A stretch of 64,000 nt of DNA, from NCBI GenBank assembly GCA_027382625.1, contig JAJKFJ010022915.1, forward strand, positions 62,001-126,000, given 5' to 3'. The translations under genes and the position numbers were made by a program. Positions 1 to 11,378 of the stretch are shown here, one piece after another; the stretch's first letter is position 1, and each line of letters opens with the position of its first letter. Origin of the DNA: Tetmemena sp. SeJ-2015 (Eukaryota; Ciliophora; Spirotrichea; Sporadotrichida; Oxytrichidae). Below the pieces are notes generated by a model, which had not been told where the DNA came from, ran no database searches, and was given only the letters and a program-made list of their open reading frames with translations.

Positions 1-2729
1 CTTTACAAATTTCGCGTAGAACTGATAGTTTATTAGCTGTTCCATTCAAGATAGACATAGTTTTGAAATTTTCCTCTTCATTAAATGTATATTGATATCT
101 TGCTTCACTTATCTTGTTAATCTCTTAAAATAGGAATGAGGGTGTGAATTACAATATAATTTATAAGAAAAAGAAGTGAATTCCTCAAGTATTAAAGTTG
201 GACTTTGTTTATTCTGAAGCTCCATAAATATTGTAGATTCGTTTTTAATTATGAAGTTCTTATGTTCTGTGATTTCTATTGAACAGTTCTCCAAGCTTGA
301 GTCTTAGTTTTCACACTCTAATATATCACTGCTGAACTAATTTTTAAAGCAAGTAAATACTTTTTTAATGACATGATTTAGGTTTATGACATCTTTCTTG
401 AGCTTAAATCATTTGGAGTAGATTTCTTAGACCACTCACTTGATTTTTCACAGTCAGTGCTTGCGGAGCATTACTAATTTTGTTGAAGGAATTGAGCTAG
501 TTGGGAGTTTCCAGATTCGACTACCACGGACCTTTTAAGTTTCTCAGTTTTGCTCTTGAGTCGCTTCTTAGCCTTATTTGAAAGTTTCTCTTCGTCAAAG
601 TTCGAAAATAGGTCATACATGAAATTATCGCCATTCAAATCCTCTTCATCTCTATCTTCACTTAACCTATTCATTGCATTCATGTTTATCAATTAAATGT
701 CTCGTTGATTATCTACATACTACTATAAAGATAAAATAGGAATATATTTAAACTGTGATAGCTTTATTAAGCCAGACTCTAAAAGATCCATGCAAATGTG
801 AGAACTCATAATTATGTTGAGGAGGTGGGTAATGATAAGAGGAAAACTCAATTAAGGATTTTCCATAGATACTTTGATTATCAAATGCTTGAAGCTTCTC
901 ACAAAGATCTCCTTCTCTAGAATAAATTCTAGATGCTTGGCTTTAGTACTTTACTCTTGTATAATATCTCTAGCTCGCTTCAAAATTTAGCCTAGGTACC
1001 TTATATTTACTCCATGGAAGTGAAAGACATGAGATAAGGTTTCTGAGTCAGTGGGCCACCCTCTGAAACTATTAAACTATCCTTTATTAAGCCATCAATA
1101 ACGAAATTTTTTAAGAAGCTTCCTGCCTCAAGCACATCAGTCTCATCAAAGTTCTCCTCGCTTTTAATATATTCAACTTAGGTGAACACATTAGAATTCA
1201 GCTTTAGAATAGGTATATGAAAATTAAAATCTGCATTCTATTAGGTTCAGAGTATTCACCAAATTTAGCAAGGTTTTAACACTTATTCTTGGATTAACCT
1301 TATGCAAGTTGAGAATTCGTATAAGTTTATCCCTCAGCACACATGCACCTTAAGTTTCATAGTCTTAGAAGTTTGAATCTCTAACACTAAGTCTAACTAG
1401 ATCTATCAGGTATTTTCGTTTATCAGTGCCTCTGATTCCCTTTATCTCTGGGGAGCAAGCCACATCCCTAATCAGTCCAGTAGACTTTTCTTTTAAGAGA
1501 GAAGACTTGAGTCCTAAATTCATTCCAATCTTCAACAAGCTATCGTGAAATTCTCTGTTCATTTAAATAGTATCGCATCTATCACTTGATCCATACTCCT
1601 AGATGATCTCTTATTGGTAGAAGCTTAGAATTCCAGGAATGATTGACTGGCATACGACTCTGAATTGAGCATACTTAACCACACACGCAGCTAAGTTATA
1701 TACTCCATCCATATCTAGCTGTTCAATCTTCTATATTCCTAACATGTCAGCATTAGTTGCAGAGAAAGTAGGATAGTTATTGCTAGTTGTTTCTCCTACA
1801 AGGAAATTAGATGAGAGGAAATAAGTAATCTTACTGAAATCGCTTGGTGAATCAACAGTAAAACTGAAGAAAATGTTATCATAAACGAATATTTGCTACT
1901 CAAATTAGTCCTAAGGATTCAGTGGCTAAACATCTCCATTGATTACATTCAATGCACCCTATTTATACTTAAAAAATATGATCTGTCTTACAATCTTTGC
2001 GCACTCTACAAAGTCCGAGTAGATTTTCTGAATCGTGCGTTTTCTCTATATCCTTTGCATTTAAGTGTCCTTGGGAAGTTCCTTACACTATTGATACTCG
2101 TCATTCCATTCTCTCGCACACCCCTACTTAACATCTAGCCCATAAATCCCAGATTAAAACTCCTTGTTGGATATTATTTCTTCGTTTTAATAGAAGTTCT
2201 TTCTTTTCTCTTGGTTAAACTCTTGCTAAGATTAAAACCACTGGAGTTTTTAGTTCGAAGCACCACATTTTGTCAAAGTTTAAAATACTTAAAATAAGAG
2301 AGAAGAAGTATTTAAAAGTTTTATAAGGATCATGCTGACATAAGCTTTTCAAGTGAGTTTCTAAGGCTTGCTTTAAAAGTAAAACTTAAAGTAAGGAGAG
2401 ATTTGTACCAAGAGGCCTGCAAGATTAAAAGAGGATAGAATAGTTTCTTCGCTTTCACTATCTTCACTTTCAGATTCTTCAAGTCTGTAAAAGAAACCGC
2501 TTTATAAAGTATTCTTAATTTATAAACTTTCTGTGCATTCAATAGGATAAATCTTATCTTCCAACTGTACTGAGATCTTGTATAAATAATGATCCCTCGA
2601 CGAATTAATTTAGCCTTCTTCTCTTTTTTCAATTTCTATCCTTTGCAAAATATGATTGATTTGCTTTTCAGGTTGTTTTTATTAGTCTTTTTGGTGGGAT
2701 TGTCTCTTTTAGGTGCTTGACTTTGCCAT
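1..2729 (-). CDS. CLU/CLUH (clustered mitochondria) homologue, 3' end outside window
   Basis: Homologue of CLU/CLUH, the cytosolic RNA-binding protein that binds mRNAs of nuclear-encoded mitochondrial proteins and controls mitochondrial distribution. The start ATG at 2729-2727 opens a K/Q-rich N-terminus. The central CLU domain is clear: a segment with REWNDEYQ..KELPKDT (about 2080-2050), SIIPGILSFYQ, then KGIRGTDKRKYLIDLVR and GVNIRYLG, all hallmarks of the family. Downstream a lysine-rich linker and KLSVLREICK match the part before the TPR repeats, which are beyond base 1. Five IESs are resolved (151-182, 302-402, 1047-1066, 1208-1268, 2250-2360); each removal joins family-conserved stretches. 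Gln is encoded by TAA/TAG throughout. The unrelated gene upstream on the same strand appears to end only about 35 bp before this start. The identification is firm; exact ends of some MDSs between 660 and 800 are not checked. Confidence 0.9.
151..182 (-). other. IES, 32 bp, pointer AATTCAC
   Basis: The direct repeat (plus strand GTGAATT) is at 144-150 and 176-182. Removal shifts the frame to join LEEF-TPSFLFQEINKISEA, which matches the CLU region before the TPRs. Confidence 0.85.
302..402 (-). other. IES, 101 bp, pointer CTCAAG
   Basis: The repeat (plus strand CTTGAG) is at 296-301 and 397-402. Removal joins NDLSS-SLENCSIE in one frame and removes a frame change. Inside the IES is a second perfect direct repeat, ATGTCAT, 11 bp apart. 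Confidence 0.8.
1047..1066 (-). other. Very short IES, 20 bp, pointer TCAGA
   Basis: The repeat (plus strand TCTGA) is at 1042-1046 and 1062-1066. Removal of 20 bp joins SLIV-SETLSHVFHFHGVNIRYLG, a conserved CLU segment. The insert is unusually short and not AT-rich. Confidence 0.7.
1208..1268 (-). other. IES, 61 bp, pointer CTAAA
   Basis: The repeat (plus strand TTTAG) is at 1203-1207 and 1264-1268. Removal joins ISVKTLL-KLNSNVFTQVE, matching the FNPDIF-like stretch of CLUH. Confidence 0.85.
2250..2360 (-). other. IES, 111 bp, pointer AAACTC
   Basis: The repeat (plus strand GAGTTT) is at 2244-2249 and 2355-2360. The insert holds an in-frame TGA. Removal joins SKPQKL-QWFQSQQEFNQEK without changing frame. 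Confidence 0.8.
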
Positions 2730-2763
2730 ACTAGCTTCTCCAGTTTTACTCTTATTAATTTAT

Positions 2764-4490
2764 TCAAATTAAATTTGATAATAAGGAGTCGATTTTAAGC
2801 TTTAATTTATTTTGATTTATAAAATATTATTTTCTTATCAATGATGAGATTGAGGATGCTTACAAAAAACTAAAAGTAAGCTTGATTTGGTAATGTTTTT
2901 TATTAGTTTCGAGGGTTAGATCTTTGGAACCTTCAGCTTCTCCTATAGGATATTTAATGATGCAAAAAGTGAAACTTACTCTGAGTTAGGAATAAGGATA
3001 TGTGAGGGCTATTGAATTTTGAGATCTCTTTAGACTGGTCAAGGGGTTGCCTGATTGGGATCTCCTGTGCATATAATGGTTGCTCAAACCCAGTTAACCT
3101 CCATTAGAGTAAGAAGACTACTGAGAGTTAGCTGCTGCCATAGCCAGGGACACATTTTGATACGGCTTTACCAAGTTGCTGTTTCCCCAAAGATACCTTA
3201 AGAAAATTATGTCGTCAGTTAAAAGTATATAAAAACGATTGCTAATAAATAAAGGACAAAATTATGAATTAAGACTAAAAGATAATGAAGAATATTTTTG
3301 AGCATTTTAAAGTAGATGTTGCTCATCCTGGTAGTGCTCTTAGAAATTGCTGAGGAGTGATTCATAATCTAAAAGTCAATTTTATTATTAAAATATCTTT
3401 GCATTCGTCTATCTTACTCTCTCCTTGACTGTAGTCACTGCTTTGCGAGGATTTCCTTAGCTCTGTACTACCACCGAAGAACAAAATTAATTAATATAAT
3501 TTATTTAAGCCTCCAAGGTTATTCTTAGAGAGTCCAATCTCACTCTCATTTAGTTCTGCACTTAAACTTAAAGACAAAATTTGTGTTTACCTGAAATACC
3601 GTCCAGTTAAAAAATTAAACTCTACATAGATAACTATAGAGATGATTATATTTTAAAGTTGATAGTTGAGGATGCAATTTTCTCCATGAATAATTTCTTT
3701 GAACCTGACAAGATGCTGTCTTACCTTCTTTTCAGTATATTTACCTAAATGAGTTGTATTATAATCATTATTGGCATATCTAACACTTATACTTTATATC
3801 TCAATTTTCTGTATAATACTGTGAGCATATATCGGATTGACAAAAAAGAGATAGTGAGGAACAAAACTAATTTCAACTCTGTTGTTGAGGTTCATAAACT
3901 TACAGGGTTTCATGATAAGTTTAATCATGGACTCTTTTTAGGTAGGCTTGAGATTCGCGAAATCATTCGAGCCAAAGGATGTGGCAGCCTTTGTATGTCT
4001 TTTGTTCTAGACCTCCTTGGAATAAATTTTAAACCATTTATTTTATGTGGATAAATTATTGTCAGTGTTACAAGTGCTTGTACTCTTTGCCTCCTCTTCT
4101 TTAGATTAATCATTCGTTTAATCTCCTGCAGATATGCTTGTTTCTTGGCTATTCCTTTTAGCTTCTACACTTTGCAAATGCTCCTGGATGATAGTCTTGA
4201 ATTCAAGAAAATCATTCAGCTCTTTCCCCTCACACTCAAAGTAGTATTAAATACTAAAATACGAATTATATTTCATAGTTTTAACTATTAAGGGTAATAA
4301 TTTGTGAAGAGGCAAGTTTTGACATAATCTCTGAGAAATTCGCGCAATTCAATCAGCATCTCAAACTAAGAGTTCTGGTAATCCAACGATATCAAGTTAT
4401 TATTCAAGTCTAAACCAAATTCGAACCTCTAAAGTTCAAATTAGAATTTCTGCTTAAGTTTACAACGCCAATCATAAAAGTATAAAAGTT
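2764..4490 (-). CDS. Unknown protein in several MDSs
   Basis: Not recognised. With TAA/TAG read as Gln, long open segments run on the minus strand: about 4490-4290 (RFEFGLDLNN..LIELREFLRDYV), 4250-3365 (about 295 codons, with YYFECEGKELNDFLEF and a Gln/Ser-rich middle) and about 3200-2764. One IES (4251-4291) is resolved. At least one more must lie between 3362 and about 3200, where the frame changes and TGA codons occur. No start codon could be fixed at the 5' end. No domain or membrane segment is evident. The last open segment ends at TGA 2766-2764, just upstream of the CLU start. Confidence 0.5.
4251..4291 (-). other. IES, 41 bp, pointer TTAATA
   Basis: The repeat (plus strand TATTAA) is at 4245-4250 and 4286-4291. 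The insert contains a TGA. Removal joins CLFTNYYPQ-YYFECEGKEL in one frame. Confidence 0.75.
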
Positions 4491-4927
4491 ATCAATCACT
4501 TTTAAATCGTAACGTTGGGTTGCTTAGTGGGAGTAGGTTCAAAATTTGAAAAATGAGATGCCATTATAATAAGTAAGAAGTTTCTACTGTATATTTTTGT
4601 TTAGATAGAGTTAATGCCCTTCTCCTATCGTGAAATTATATATCTGATTTAAAAAATAATTAAGGCCGCAAGTCAACTCATCACCCCAAGCACGTATATA
4701 AAATAAACAGACCACATATTTTTAAATAATTAAAATTCATTCTTTATAAAAATCAGGCGATTCTTAAATCACTCTCCCGCAATCAAAGAGAGAGAGAGCG
4801 TAGAAATTGTTGATAAAATAAGTTCAAAGGAACTTACCGAGTGAGTGAGTGATTGAGAGAGATACAAGATTTAAACTATTGATGAGTTGCGAGAAATGAA
4901 GACTGAGTGATTATAACATTAATTAAA

Positions 4928-6135
4928 ATGAATAACATAAAGCTCACGGGCTATGACTCGGACAGTATTGGAATTTTCAATATACCTAAGGACTTCACTA
5001 GATTCCTTCAGTGCTAGATCTGCTTCAGTAAGAATCACACTAAGTAATTGATTCTTCTTAATTAGAGGTGGCAAGAGATGCGAAAGAGTGCGACTATTGC
5101 AACTAGTTATTCTGCAAAAGATGCATTGAAAATTGGCTCATTTTGAATAAGAATTGTCCGATGTGCCACAAGGACATACGCATCAGAGGGGCTTCAAGAG
5201 TTGTCAAAGAAATCATTCAGTCCTTCAGAATGAAATGTCAATTTTGCTAAAAGGTTACCAGGCTTGCTGAGATAGAATCTCATGAGACTCTCTGTGGGCA
5301 AATTATGTGTGATAACCCTCTTTGTAAAAAGCAGCTAGAAAATTCCAAATACTACGAAGTGGTTACGTCGGAGGGAAAGTTGTGCGTCTGCAATGAAATC
5401 TGTGAAAATCTTGCCAAACTAAAAAGGATAAAGAACAAGAAAGGCTATCTTGACTGCCTCAAATTCTTTCAGTCTAACTTGTCGAGTGCGAAAGCACTGA
5501 TGGAGTCTAACTTCATGAATGATGGATGGGACCTGCAGAATGAGAATATAAAAGTGCTTTAGAGAATAGAATGTCTCTCTCCTGATTTCATCTAGAAGAT
5601 GCAGCTGAAATCAATGACACATTTCAGATGGGATCCGAGCTACACCTCAGAAGCAATTGAGCTGACTGCAGATAACAGAACAGCTTACCTGCAGGAGGAT
5701 ACTTATTTATTCAGAAGTATCATAGGAGACTAGGGATTTGACCAAGGAATACACTACTGGGAGCTGGTAGCAGATTCTAGAACTGATAATGAGATGAAGA
5801 TAGGAGTAACAAAATCGAAGGAGTTTGATCTGAGAACTTCTTTCAGCGACTATTCTCATGGATGGGCTTTCTATGGAATTGGTCAGTTAAGACACTGCGA
5901 TTCTGCAAATGGGCCTAACTATGGCAAGAGCTTTAAAAAGAACGGCACCCTAGGTATCTTATTAGATATGACAAAGGGTACTCTGTCCTTCGCACTTGAT
6001 GGGGAGCATTTAGGGATCGCCTTTGAGGATGAGGAACTTAAAAAGGGTCCAATCTATCCGGCTTTGGCCTTGCTTCACATCGCAGGTAGCACTCTAATTA
6101 CAGGAAAACCAGCACCCGCTGTTTTCTTCACCTGA
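4928..6135 (+). CDS. RING finger - SPRY domain protein (E3 ubiquitin ligase-like)
   Basis: Predicted ubiquitin ligase of about 390 residues. After the ATG at 4928 comes a RING finger: CQIC, then after the intron ECDYCNQLFCKRCIENW and NCPMC. A second Cys/His cluster follows (MKCQFC, H, C, CDNPLCKKQ; about 5230-5330), resembling a TRAF-type zinc finger. The C-terminal half is a SPRY domain: GIHYWELV, KIGVTKS, GWAFYGIG, KNGTLGILLDMTKGTLSFALDG and PIYPALAL (about 5745-6100), ending at TGA 6133. One 38-bp intron interrupts the RING. No IES is needed anywhere in 1.2 kb, in contrast to the neighbouring genes. Family use of RING to recruit E2 enzymes and SPRY to bind substrate is general knowledge; the substrate here is unknown. 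Confidence 0.9.
5028..5065 (+). other. Spliceosomal intron, 38 bp
   Basis: GTAAGAATC...TTAATTAG lies within the RING coding region. Splicing turns CQICFS/frame loss into CQICFK-VARDAKECDYC, restoring the zinc ligands. There is no flanking direct repeat, so this is an intron and not an IES. Confidence 0.85.
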
Positions 6136-6238
6136 AATAAATATCTTACAAGAAGTAGCTTTATCATTAATAATGTAGAATTAAATTTAACAAAGTTAAT
6201 CATGCACTTAATATTCTCACTTTTAGCATATAGTTCAA

Positions 6239-8030
6239 TCATATAAGTTATTTAGAAAATACCTTCTTCATTGATTATTGCATATTAAGGTTTGGGTTCA
6301 AGAAGGATTTTGAAGAGTCTTTTTTCAAAGTTCCACCACCACACGTATCATCCCTTCTAAACTTCAAATCTATTTTTAAAATAAAATGTGAGGAGGTTGA
6401 TACAACTTACGGCTATCTGCCGGTGTAGGGATCTTCAGCCAAGCCATTATAGAAAATTTAGGTCTTCATAAAATAATTTAAGTTTAGCTCTTGACGTTCT
6501 TCTCGGTAAAATTTTTCTTGATGCTCTGGCTGTTATTATCAATGCCTTAGCACTTGACTGACTAGAAAATGGGATCACAATTTCTTTGTCTATTGGATGA
6601 TAAGTTGCTCATCTGATTCATTCCAATTTGGCAAGCATAGCTTGAGGCTGTGGTGGAAGACTTTATACTCTTAGTTTGCTAATGATGAGGGAGCGAGGGA
6701 GTGGCCACGCTTGAGTCTCTGTTGGATTGCATGTTGAAATTTTGACCAATCCCAAAAATGGCTTGATGAATCTTGTTCTAGTCCAGATTGAACTTGGAGA
6801 AAGATTTTTTCAAATAAGATGTCTTCTTGCAAGCCACCTTCACATTAGTTTGGCTTGCACATTTGAACAAAGTTGATATAATTATTTCATTAAAAGTTTA
6901 GATGTGCTCATTAGCAGGATAGGCTGCGGAAAATTTAGGCTTAGCAACTTAAGTTTAGACTTAAAATGTGTATAAGTTTTTAAGTTTGCTGGTTTACGTT
7001 TTGGATAAGTTTCTAGTTGAATTAGTCGATTTCGTAGCTGAACTTCTAGGATCTTATTTTTTGGATGGGCGACGCTATCAGAATACTTTGCTCCTTCTCG
7101 AAAAATCTGAGTTCATTCTTTCCTATTGCCAGAGGAGAGTAGACCTTCTAATTGCTAAATCCAATTTAGAACTCTTGTTTGTTGATTATATTACAAGTTT
7201 GAGGATTTGCTTAGGGGCTAAGTTCGAAAATTTCCTTTTCTTATATTTTGTTTGCAATAATATTTTCGGTAAGTCGTTTAGTTGCATCTGTGTTTTTAAA
7301 CTAGTTAGGATTTGAAGAGTCACTCCTCTGCTGACAAGGTTTAGCAAAGTTTGACTCTCTTAAAGAGCAATCATAAAACTGTAAAAGATAAAAGTCTTTA
7401 ATTAAGATTCATAAGGAGCAGCAGCTTTAGAAATCTCAACTTAGCTTGGCTACTCATTGCTTAATATTGCCGAACAAAGTTCTAACAAATGAAAAAAGTT
7501 AATGTTGGTATAATTACAAAGATAGTAAAAGGTTTTAAATTATGGAGATTTAAGATTATAATATTAATTATGAGAATAGTTAGTTTAATTTGATGATTGA
7601 AGCGTTTGAGGCATTGCATACCTAGTTTCCTTTGACCGGAGAAGTTCCTGAGGCTATGCTGTGTCTACCTTAGAACAGAGGTTGGAAAATCTTTTAAGGT
7701 CGGGTGAAGGAATTTCTCCGCATATCCTGATACACCTTAGAGAGGCCCTTGCTTGGCTCTCTCTCCACGAATGAGGAAACTTGCTCCCGCCTACTAAAAA
7801 TAAACTGTGCTCTCTTATTTGAGAGAGAAGGGTCTGCTTCAAGTTCTTAGAGGATACATTCTTAGAAAAGCTGCTGTCCACGGTTCGGGCATTTACTTTT
7901 TATTAAAATATTCATAAGTAATACTTCTTACTCTCTATTTATGTCTTCATAGAAATCGAATTCATAGATTTGAGGAGAACTGTCCGCCTAGTTGGTATCC
8001 CAAATCCAATTTTTTTAAAAAATAAAATTA
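6239..8030 (-). CDS. Unknown low-complexity protein
   Basis: Not recognised. Read from right to left, the open segments are about 8020-7590 (acidic start, DTNQADSSPQIYEFDFYED, then basic Ser/Arg-rich), about 7560-7100, 7047-6490 (Ser/Thr/Asn-rich) and 6461-6239. Two IESs and a 54-bp intron are resolved. A frame change near 7560 implies another IES I could not place. The ATG was not identified; it should lie at or above about 8030. No transmembrane segment or catalytic motif is seen. The gene ends at TGA 6241-6239, in a tail-to-tail arrangement with the RING-SPRY gene 100 bp away. Confidence 0.5.
6357..6410 (-). other. Spliceosomal intron, 54 bp
   Basis: On the minus strand it runs GTAAGTTGTATC...GAAGTTTAG. 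Splicing joins DPYTGRQP to RDDTCGGGTLKKD and there are no flanking repeats. Confidence 0.7.
6462..6487 (-). other. IES, 26 bp, pointer CTAAA
   Basis: The repeat (plus strand TTTAG) is at 6457-6461 and 6483-6487. Removal skips a TGA and joins EKNVKSQ-IFYNGLAEDPYTG. Confidence 0.75.
7048..7098 (-). other. IES, 51 bp, pointer AGAAG
   Basis: The repeat (plus strand CTTCT) is at 7043-7047 and 7094-7098. The insert has an in-frame TGA. Removal joins NSDFSR-SSATKSTNS. Confidence 0.65.
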
Positions 8031-8195
8031 ATCTTTTAAGAAGATAAGAGAGCATTTTATTTCTACTTAGCGAGATCACATGACAGCTTTGCTAATTCAA
8101 AAGTTTCCAAAGTCTATCCGAGTGTCTGAGTAGTGGAAATAAAAATGCATAATAAATTTAGTAAACTTATTTTAAACAAATTTATAGTTAAAACT

Positions 8196-10554
8196 TCAAA
8201 ATGAAATAATATAAACAATTGAGGGAGATTATTTAGACTAAATTTATCTTAGAATATTTTTAAAATTAAAAAACAGTTTTATAGTGAACCTATTAGCTAT
8301 ACTATCTTTTCTATCTAGTCTGATATTTTCTTTGGTATCAGAATCTCTCAAATTTGAAAATAAATTTGTTCTTGCCTCCTTATCAGTTATTTAAGCTTGC
8401 TGCACTTTATCTTTCAATTACTAGTTCGCACTCTTCGCCTTGATCTTTTTATCTTAAGCACTCGACCTTACAAAATTACCTTGCATCTATTTCTTTTGAG
8501 AACTTTTTTAAGCCTATTGCTATTTCGTTACGATGGTAGGAGTGACCAACTTCTCAGAATTTTGCTTCACTCTCTCCAAAATGCTCCTGTTTCCCTTTTA
8601 TTCCTTTGTCTTTTTCTTATACTGATTCTATTACACCTATTTATAAAATATTTATAAAATACTTACGTTTTAACTATCTTTTAAGAGGTTAGTTTGCGTA
8701 TTTGCAACTGTTGAACTGGTCAAAGAGTTTATCCTCCTCTACAAAGCTCAAAGCACTCGAGATCTGTAGCTCCTTTTAATTTTGCTTTTCCAGTTTGCAT
8801 TTACCACGCTGAGCTGTCTAGAAATGCTGCCTTGACTTTAGATCTTGCGACCTCTGCGACTAAGGTCGGCTGACTATAGTCTACTTTCTGGCTATCCTTG
8901 TTAGACTAACGTTTGAGGAAACAGCAGCTCTGCAATCCTCAGTCTGAAAATAGTTCTCACTCTCGTCACTATCCCTCTCCGCAATCATGTCGCTAAATAT
9001 CAGCATCTCATCATTCCTTATCATAGTTTGGTTTAAATTCTTGCCACCACCCCCTTAACTCTTTCTCGCTCTTTGATTGTAGTGACTCTCGTGCTTTTAG
9101 TCTTGCTGGGGGCTAAGATCTTGATTCATGTCTGGCGGGTAGAGTTAGGGAGTCTCCTTGTTCTTCCTAGGTAAATCTCTAGACTTGTTCATCTTATCAC
9201 TATTCCCAGTGGCTCCAGAGCAGGCCTAAGCACTTTTAAACTCCTACTAGCGGCTGGTATGAGTAAACTCTAAGTTTGAAGTCACTGCTGCGTGTGTTGA
9301 TGCATTTAGAAACCTTTCTAATGCTGTTGAGTTCTAATGGTTACCGAGGTTGCCGAGGTTGCCGAGCTCCTTATCCTAATCAAAAAATGGAGTGACCACC
9401 TACTCTAATTTTTCCTCTGAGATAAGTTGGTCAAGTCTCTCCTAGCTGAGAATAAGGACAGTTGGTTTTATGCCCTGATAGACATGAGTTTCTCTCATAG
9501 GAGATTTGAATGATAACTAAACACTCTTAACTCTCCTTAGGGAATCCATCAGCGCAGTAAAGTTCCTTAGATCTATATGGCTAGAGTTTCAGTGTCTCAT
9601 AGAAAGCTTATAGCTTAATCTTTTACTCGATTAGAGACTAAGAAAGCAGGTCCAGATCGAGTTTAATAGGTGGATCGCTCATCAGCATATGCAAGCAAAT
9701 TTTGTGCAGTCTTAAAAAGTAATCTGCCAACTCTTAGTTATCAATAATGCTTTCGAGCTCGATTAAAAATGCAGGATTTGAAGTCTTGATTTCCACAAAG
9801 AATTTGTCCAGTAGAGTTTGGTAATCAGTAGCAAAAATAATTTTTCCTTATTCCTAAAAGATAGGGGCTAATCTCTATTCTACTAATTTAGTCAAATCTT
9901 AACTCTAGTTTTGTAAATTTAGAGTCTGAGAAATAGTCTTTAGGATAAGTTCTTTCTTCTCTTGTATATCTTTGAAACAGACATCAAAGCTCTTTTGAGT
10001 AAAAAAGGTGAACAGTTTTAAATTATCAGAAATATAGCACACATCAATAATCTATAGTTTTGGATTGGGTACAAAGGAACCAAAAGCATCAATCAAGTTA
10101 ATTAAATACTTTCATTATGAATAAAGTTCTCTGAAACTAGTTCATCCCAAGACTTCTTGAACTCAGAAGGCAGTCCAAACGCACTTGTAGTGTTATTGGA
10201 ATTCTATAATGTTAATTATTTCTTTACTAAATGCTTGTTACCTTTTAATTTAGGATAGATTTCTCCTCGGCCTGTTTAGCCTGAGTTTTAAGCTTCATGT
10301 TTTCAGTCCTTGACTTGTGCAGATCTGACTCTAACACTTTCACTATATCTAGAAGTTCTTCTCAACTTAGCTTTTCATAGTAGTTTTCATCTTCCTCCTC
10401 CTCAAAGTATTTAGAAGATTGCTTCTTTGCAATTTATTTCGCCTCCACTTAGAAGTGTACAGCCTCTTATAAATGAAGAGAGAAATGAAATTTCAATTTG
10501 CTCTTTAGTGGTGTTAGGCAGATATTGTTGTTGAGTTTTTAACTCTAGTTCCAT
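8196..10554 (-). CDS. Unknown Q/S-rich protein, about 700 residues
   Basis: Not recognised. The ATG at 10554 opens MELELKTQQQYLPNTTKE. An acidic stretch (KYFEEEEDEN) and short coiled coil follow, then a well-formed helical region (LIDAFGSFVPNPKLQIIDVCYISDNLKLF.., about 10110-9640) and a long Ser/Asn/Gln-rich tail to TGA 8198-8196. Two IESs and one 38-bp intron are resolved. An in-frame TGA near 10365 probably marks a further tiny IES (about 15 bp, repeat GAA), which is uncertain. Another junction is needed near 10100. No catalytic motif is seen. The gene is divergent from the Q/N-rich gene at 11717, with a large inverted repeat between them. Confidence 0.6.
9479..9509 (-). other. IES, 31 bp, pointer TCA
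   Basis: The repeat (plus strand TGA) is at 9476-9478 and 9507-9509. Removal joins ECLVIIQ-GIKPTVLILSQERL in one frame. Confidence 0.7.
10204..10241 (-). other. Spliceosomal intron, 38 bp
   Basis: On the minus strand it runs GTAACAAGC...CATTATAG. Splicing joins EEKSILNQK to NSNNTTSAFGLPSEF. Confidence 0.7.
10469..10505 (-). other. IES, 37 bp, pointer AAGAG
   Basis: The repeat (plus strand CTCTT) is at 10464-10468 and 10501-10505. Removal joins LPNTTKE-AVHFQVEAKQIAKK. Confidence 0.75.
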
Positions 10555-10721
10555 CGCTCTCTTATTATAACTATGCGAAATATATCTGTTCTCTATCTAT
10601 GATAATTTATTAACGAATATTTTTATTCCCATCCCTTTATTTATCCTCGATGTTGATCTTCAATGTTAGACTTTAGTTTATCTTTATTCATGAAAATTGT
10701 TATTTGTGAGTTCCAATATAC

Positions 10722-11378
10722 ATAAGAATTTAAAAGAAAATAGTCAAAGCACAGTAGAAATGCAAAGCAAGAAGAAAATACAAGAGCTAGAGATCAGAGT
10801 TGAAGTGATATATATTAACTTATCCTATATTTAAACTTTTTAATTTTTAATAGCTGTTATTTTCATTCCATCTCCACAAATTTCAGTACAAGTATCCTTG
10901 GCTAAGGCAGTCTGTGTTTCTCGAAAGCAATAGTGAAAGTAGTGTCTCTCTCTGCCTCGCCTCCTTACTTGAGGAAGAAAAAGTGAACTTTTCCACTCTT
11001 TGAAGTAGTTGACTAAAGTGTACGTTGACTATCAGATAACTTTGATGAACTACGATAGAGGCCACAGTGTCAAAAGTGTTCAAGGTAAAATGAAAGAGGA
11101 ATACAAGAAGAAAGCCCAAAGAGTTCCTCAAGTGAGGAGTCGAGGCAGACAGAGACCCTACTTTCACTATTGCTTTCGAGAAAGACAGACTGGCTTAGCC
11201 AAGGATACTTGTACTGAAATTTGTGGAGATGGAATGAAAATAACAGCTATTAAAAATTAAAAAGTTTAAATATAGGATAAGTTAATATATATCACTTCAA
11301 CTCTGATCTCTAGCTCTTGTATTTTCTTCTTGCTTTGCATTTCTACTGTGCTTTGACTATTTTCTTTTAAATTCTTAG
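10722..11378. repeat. Large inverted repeat: two 255-bp arms, 147-bp spacer
   Basis: The left arm 10722-10976 is complementary to the right arm 11124-11378 with constant symmetry (positions sum to 22100) and only scattered mismatches by eye. The spacer is 10977-11123. The arms begin with AAGAATTTAAAAG and end at GAGGAA. The structure lies between two divergent genes and has no convincing coding capacity; open frames on both strands are short. It could be a foldback or MITE-like element, or a source of hairpin RNA. No clear target-site duplication is seen at its ends. Confidence 0.85.

Noticed and set aside
1..2729. CLU gene as a pseudogene with frameshifts
   Set aside because: Each frameshift lies between direct repeats, and removal restores family residues; decay would not produce this.
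8397..8657. Leu/Phe-rich 86-codon plus-strand frame that looks like a membrane protein
   Set aside because: It is the complement of a Lys/Gln-rich coding segment on the minus strand.
10883..11260. Overlapping open frames within the inverted repeat as a gene
   Set aside because: They run through the arms of a palindrome, so both strands give mirror frames, and no domain is seen.
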